Part shown: piece by piece, positions 6,761 through 10,202 of the stretch
Numbering within the stretch: the first letter of the stretch is position 1
Layout: the number at the start of each line of letters is the position of its first letter
Source: Candidatus Cloacimonadota bacterium
Lineage (GTDB): Bacteria; Cloacimonadota; Cloacimonadia; Cloacimonadales; TCS61
Reading direction: 5' to 3'
Length of the DNA: 10,202 nt
NCBI GenBank assembly: GCA_016931665.1
Contig: JAFGEH010000122.1
Coordinates: 1 to 10,202, forward strand
Made by a program: the position numbers and the translations under genes
Notes under the pieces: model-generated
Database searches by the model: none
Seen by the model: the letters and a program-made list of their open reading frames with translations, nothing else
What the model was told of the DNA's origin: nothing

Positions 6761-8773
6761 TTGGAAAAGCTGCTTGTTACCAGTGCACTGCCTTACGCTA
6801 ACGGGCCTCTGCATGTCGGGCACATAGCTGGTGCCTATCTGCCGGCTGATATCTTTGTCCGTTATCATAAATTATTGGGAAATGACGTGATTTTCATCTG
6901 CGGAACTGACGAGCATGGTGCACCGATATCGATTAAAGCAGATGCCGAAAGTGTATCACCCCGCGAGATTGTAAACCGTTATCATGAAAGTATCAGGGAC
7001 AGTTTTCTGGGCCTGGAAATCGACTTCGATAATTTCTCCGGTACAGCCCGGCCTATTCATCATGAGATGTCACAGAAATTCTTCCTGAATCTCTGGAAAA
7101 GAGGCTATCTGCAGGAAAAAACAACTCAGCAATGGTTTGATCCTGTCCATCAGCGTTTTCTGGCCGATCGTTATGTGGAAGGCATCTGCCCGTATTGTGG
7201 TAAGCCGGGAGCCCGGGGTGATCAATGCGACAGTTGCGGTAAACTGATCGATGCTGTTAACCTGATCGAACCCCGCAGTAAAATATCCGGAGAAATTCCC
7301 GTTCTGAAAGAAACTTCTCACTGGTATTTAAATCTTCCCAAATTCGAACCTGAACTGCGGAAATGGCTGGATACCAAAACCTCCTGGAAAGATAATGTCA
7401 AAAATTTCATTCTGAGCTGGTTGAACGAAGGTCTCATCGAAAGATCAATTACCAGGGATATCGACTGGGGTGTGCCTGTCCCTCTGGAAAAAGCAGCTGG
7501 AAAAGTACTCTATGTCTGGTTCGATGCACCGATTGGCTATATATCATCCACTATGGAATGGGCTCAGAAAATGGGACAGCCCGACCGCTGGCGTGATTAC
7601 TGGTTGAGTGCCGATACCAAACTGATCCATTTTCTGGGCAAGGATAATATCCCGTTTCACACCATCATCTGGCCAGCTGTGCTGATGGCTCAGGATGAAC
7701 CCTTCGTTCTGCCTTATGATGTCCCCGCCAATGAACATCTGAACCTGGAAGGACAGAAAATGTCTACCAGTCGCAACTGGACTGTCTGGGTCAATGATTT
7801 CCTGGCAGAATTCGATGGTGAGTACCTTAGATATTACCTGGCTGCCATCGCTCCGGAAAGCAAAGACAGCGATTTTAACTGGAAGGAATTTCAGGCCCGG
7901 ATCAATAGTGAATTGAATAACATTCTTGGCAATCTGGTTAACCGAACACTGATCTTCGCCAGGAAATATTTCCAGGGGATGATAACACAACCTCTCAAAT
8001 TCCGGGATCAATCCAAGAAAGTGCTGGCAGAAGCTGCTCTGCTTGTGCAGGATACCGGAGCGGCTTATGCCGGCTATCAGGTGCGCAAAGCACTTAAATC
8101 AGTGCTGGATATCGCCAGGCTGGGTAATAAATACTTCGATGAAACCCATCCCTGGCATACAGTTAAAGAAACGCCCGATGTGGCTGCAGAAACCATTTAT
8201 ATTTGCGCTGAACTGCTGAGAATAATTTCCATAGCTGCCTATCCAATTATTCCCTGCAGTATGAGAAAACTCAGAAAGATGCTGAAACAATCGGAAATAT
8301 TCCACTGGAATACACTACAGAATCCTCTGGAAACCTTGCAGTTGGGAGAAGTGAATTCACTTTTCCACAAGATCGACGACCAGGCAGTACAGCGTCAATT
8401 GGATAGACTGCATAAACAGAACACCCATATTCCGCTAAATGAACATAAAAGTGAAATAACTTATGACGAATTTGCTAAACTGGAATTCAGAATTGTGCAG
8501 ATTAAAACTGCCGAGAAGATTCCCCAATCCAGCAAATTACTGAAACTCACAGTCGATGTCGGGAATGAAACCAGATCTGTTATTGCCGGAATAGCCAGAT
8601 CCTATGAACCTGAAGATCTCATTGGAAGAAGCGTGATGATGCTGATTAATCTCCAACCGCGAAGAGTAATGGGTGTAGAATCACAAGCTATGATCCTGGC
8701 TGCTCACGATGGGGAAGAGATGTCTGTAATGGTGCCAGACCGCCCTGTAAAACCAGGCAGTGAAATTAACTGA
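6761..8773 (+). CDS. metG: Methionyl-tRNA synthetase, with C-terminal tRNA-binding domain
   Basis: It charges tRNA-Met with methionine using ATP in the cytoplasm and is essential for initiation and elongation. This class I synthetase shows the HIGH motif as HVGH (residues 18-21), GTDEHG (48-53), a zinc knuckle with C143, C146, C156 and C159 (CPYCGKPGARGDQCDSCG), and KMSTS (333-337). The anticodon-binding helical domain follows. Residues about 566-670 form the appended EMAP/Trbp-type OB fold (FAKLEFRIVQI through QPRRVMGVESQAMIL), which binds tRNA and usually mediates dimerisation. At 670 residues it is full length for the MetG1 type, as in E. coli. The start is a TTG at 6761 with AGGAG (6751-6755) at 5 nt, and the encoded MEKLLVTSALPYANG is the expected N-terminus. 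A 180-nt gap separates it from archease, so it probably has its own promoter. Confidence 0.98.
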   Translation: MEKLLVTSALPYANGPLHVGHIAGAYLPADIFVRYHKLLGNDVIFICGTDEHGAPISIKADAESVSPREIVNRYHESIRDSFLGLEIDFDNFSGTARPIHHEMSQKFFLNLWKRGYLQEKTTQQWFDPVHQRFLADRYVEGICPYCGKPGARGDQCDSCGKLIDAVNLIEPRSKISGEIPVLKETSHWYLNLPKFEPELRKWLDTKTSWKDNVKNFILSWLNEGLIERSITRDIDWGVPVPLEKAAGKVLYVWFDAPIGYISSTMEWAQKMGQPDRWRDYWLSADTKLIHFLGKDNIPFHTIIWPAVLMAQDEPFVLPYDVPANEHLNLEGQKMSTSRNWTVWVNDFLAEFDGEYLRYYLAAIAPESKDSDFNWKEFQARINSELNNILGNLVNRTLIFARKYFQGMITQPLKFRDQSKKVLAEAALLVQDTGAAYAGYQVRKALKSVLDIARLGNKYFDETHPWHTVKETPDVAAETIYICAELLRIISIAAYPIIPCSMRKLRKMLKQSEIFHWNTLQNPLETLQLGEVNSLFHKIDDQAVQRQLDRLHKQNTHIPLNEHKSEITYDEFAKLEFRIVQIKTAEKIPQSSKLLKLTVDVGNETRSVIAGIARSYEPEDLIGRSVMMLINLQPRRVMGVESQAMILAAHDGEEMSVMVPDRPVKPGSEIN

Positions 8774-8805
8774 AATTAAATGATTTCACCAATTATCAAT
8801 AATTG
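8760..8805. repeat. Tandem decamer and inverted repeats at the metG-miaB junction
   Basis: Two tandem copies of TGAAATTAA plus one base (8761-8770 and 8771-8780) span the metG stop; the second copy supplies the TGA. GTGAAAT (8760-8766) or TGAAAT (8771-8776) can pair with ATTTCAC (8783-8789). A separate 7-bp perfect inverted repeat, CAATTAT-CA-ATAATTG (8790-8805), follows. There is no T-run, so a terminator is not supported. It may be a weak regulatory site, or chance in AT-rich DNA. Confidence 0.3.
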
Positions 8806-8852
8806 AACTTCTGAATCGTTTCTTGCCTGAAGAAGAAATAATTGGATATGGC

Positions 8853-10154
8853 ATGAAAGTATTTATCGAAACCTACGGTTGTCAGATGAATGTGGCAGAC
8901 AGCGAACTAATTATGGCCCTGCTCGAGAAAAACGATATTACCTGCACAGACGATATAAATGCCGCCAATATCCTGATCTTTAATACCTGTTCTGTCCGCC
9001 AGCATGCAGAAGCCAGAGTGCTGGGGCGTATCAGCAACGAAATGGCCCGCAAGAAAACAAATCCTCATCTCAAGATAGGCGTGATCGGCTGTATGGCTCA
9101 GAGACTGGGAGAGAAGCTGGGAAAGATTAACCCTGCCATTGATTTTGTGGTCGGTGTAGATCAGTATGCTAAACTGCCTGAAATAATTAGACAGATAGTG
9201 GAAAGAGAAGATTTCCTGGTAGAGACAGGTATCAATAGCAATCAGATGTACCAGGGCATATATCCAGTGCATCAGGGTAATTTCAATGCCTTTGTTACCA
9301 TCATGAGGGGTTGTAATAACTTCTGCTCATACTGCATCGTGCCTTACACCAGGGGACGGGAGAGAAGCCGTCCTCTACCGGAAATCCTAACAGAAATCAG
9401 GATTCTGGGTGAAAATGGCTTCAAGGATATAACATTGCTTGGACAAAATGTTAACTCCTATAATTACAATGAGATAAATTTCGCTGAATTACTCAGAAAG
9501 GTTAATCAAATAGATACTATTCGCCGCATTCGCTTTGTTACTTCACATCCAAAAGATCTATCAGAGGAAGTGATAGAGGTTATGGCTGAATCGGAAAAAG
9601 TGTGCGAACATCTGCATCTGGGACTGCAATCCGGCGATGACGAGATTCTGCACCGGATGAATCGCGGTTATAAATCCTCTGATTTCCTTAAGCTGGTTCG
9701 GGATCTGCGGGATGCTATACCGGAAATTGCCATAACAACTGATATCATAGCTGGATTTCCAGGAGAAACGGAACAGCAGTTTCAGCATACAGTCGATCTT
9801 ATGCAGGAAATAAACTTCGATTATGCTTTTACCTTTAAATTCTCGCCCAGGGAAGGAACTGCAGCTGCCAGCCTTCCCGACCAGCTGCCCAGGGAAATAA
9901 GACAGGAAAGGCTTCAGCGCCTGATCAACCTGCAGGAAGAGATTACTAACAGAAAATACCAGTCACAAATCGGCAGGATCAAGGAGATCTATGTAGAACG
10001 CTTGAGTAAAAAGTCGGATAATGAGGTTTCCGGAAAGTCACGGGATTTTAAAATTACAGTTTTTCCAGGGAATGAGATTTTAATGGGAAAATTTGTAAAA
10101 GTTAAGATAATTCAGGCAACAGGGTGGACTCTCAAAGGAATAATGCTGGATTAA
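8853..10154 (+). CDS. miaB: tRNA-2-methylthio-N6-dimethylallyladenosine synthase
   Basis: This radical-SAM methylthiotransferase converts i6A37 to ms2i6A37 in tRNAs that read UNN codons, which supports decoding fidelity. The N-terminal domain holds the auxiliary [4Fe-4S] ligands C10 (YGCQMN), C46 (NTCSVR) and C80 (GCMAQ). The radical-SAM cluster ligands are C154, C158 and C161 (CNNFCSYC), followed by PYTRGRERSRP. A C-terminal TRAM domain covers about 370-433. YGCQMN-ADSE and NTCSVR-AEARVLGR favour MiaB over RimO or MtaB. It is full length at 433 residues. I chose the ATG at 8853 because MKVFIETYGCQMN is the common MiaB N-terminus, although its ribosome site is weak (GGA at 8844-8846). A TTG at 8823 would add ten residues and has no ribosome site. 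It follows metG by 79 nt and may be cotranscribed. miaA, needed to make its substrate, is not in the window. Confidence 0.95.
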   Translation: MKVFIETYGCQMNVADSELIMALLEKNDITCTDDINAANILIFNTCSVRQHAEARVLGRISNEMARKKTNPHLKIGVIGCMAQRLGEKLGKINPAIDFVVGVDQYAKLPEIIRQIVEREDFLVETGINSNQMYQGIYPVHQGNFNAFVTIMRGCNNFCSYCIVPYTRGRERSRPLPEILTEIRILGENGFKDITLLGQNVNSYNYNEINFAELLRKVNQIDTIRRIRFVTSHPKDLSEEVIEVMAESEKVCEHLHLGLQSGDDEILHRMNRGYKSSDFLKLVRDLRDAIPEIAITTDIIAGFPGETEQQFQHTVDLMQEINFDYAFTFKFSPREGTAAASLPDQLPREIRQERLQRLINLQEEITNRKYQSQIGRIKEIYVERLSKKSDNEVSGKSRDFKITVFPGNEILMGKFVKVKIIQATGWTLKGIMLD

Positions 10155-10202
10155 AAACAAATGCTTCTTTATTAAATCAGATCAGATTTCTTTCTGCTGA
10201 AA

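Noticed and set aside
8823..8852. TTG start for miaB
   Set aside because: No ribosome site precedes it, and the ten extra residues are not typical; the ATG at 8853 gives the usual MiaB N-terminus.
10155..10202. Terminator or further gene after miaB
   Set aside because: Only an AAATC/GATTT 5-bp stem is seen, with no clean T-run, and the window ends; nothing can be supported.

Overview
The window looks like chromosomal DNA from a Gram-negative (diderm), probably anaerobic bacterium, likely from a poorly cultured lineage. The pointers are: a tungsten-type aldehyde:ferredoxin oxidoreductase at the left edge; a membrane-anchored AsmA/TIGR03545-like protein of a family I recall only from bacteria with outer membranes; a long RtcB RNA ligase of the archaeal-type length with its own archease; and frequent TTG starts behind good Shine-Dalgarno sites. 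Base composition appears moderate (mid-40s % GC by eye). I cannot name the species. I see no insertion sequences, tRNA or rRNA genes, CRISPR arrays or phage genes.

Layout. (1) Minus strand, 1-569: the first 189 codons of an aldehyde:ferredoxin oxidoreductase, running off the left edge. It is preceded by a 14-codon leader ORF (569-613) with a strong ribosome binding site. (2) 614-814: divergent control region with a self-complementary ATTATAAT giving a TATAAT on each strand, and a 9-bp inverted repeat that could fold in the leader RNA of the rightward operon. (3) Plus strand, 815-6580: a tight five-gene cluster, nadE, then a TIGR03545-like membrane protein, a Cys-rich TPR protein, rtcB and archease. 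Gaps are 18, 11, 1 and 27 nt. (4) 6581-6760: a non-coding gap with a palindrome abutting a TTGACA box and short alternative hairpins that involve the metG ribosome binding site. (5) Plus strand, 6761-10154: metG, then miaB.

How the genes work together. nadE makes NAD. RtcB and archease form a complete RNA ligation module that joins 2',3'-cyclic phosphate and 5'-OH RNA ends. metG charges tRNA-Met, and miaB adds the 2-methylthio group to i6A37 in tRNAs. The right-hand 5.5 kb is therefore largely tRNA/RNA metabolism. The two uncharacterised proteins (TIGR03545-like and Cys-rich TPR) sit between nadE and rtcB. The TPR gene is almost certainly cotranscribed with rtcB because only 1 nt separates them, which makes it the best candidate here for an undescribed partner of a known system. 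Most of the window is otherwise ordinary housekeeping sequence.
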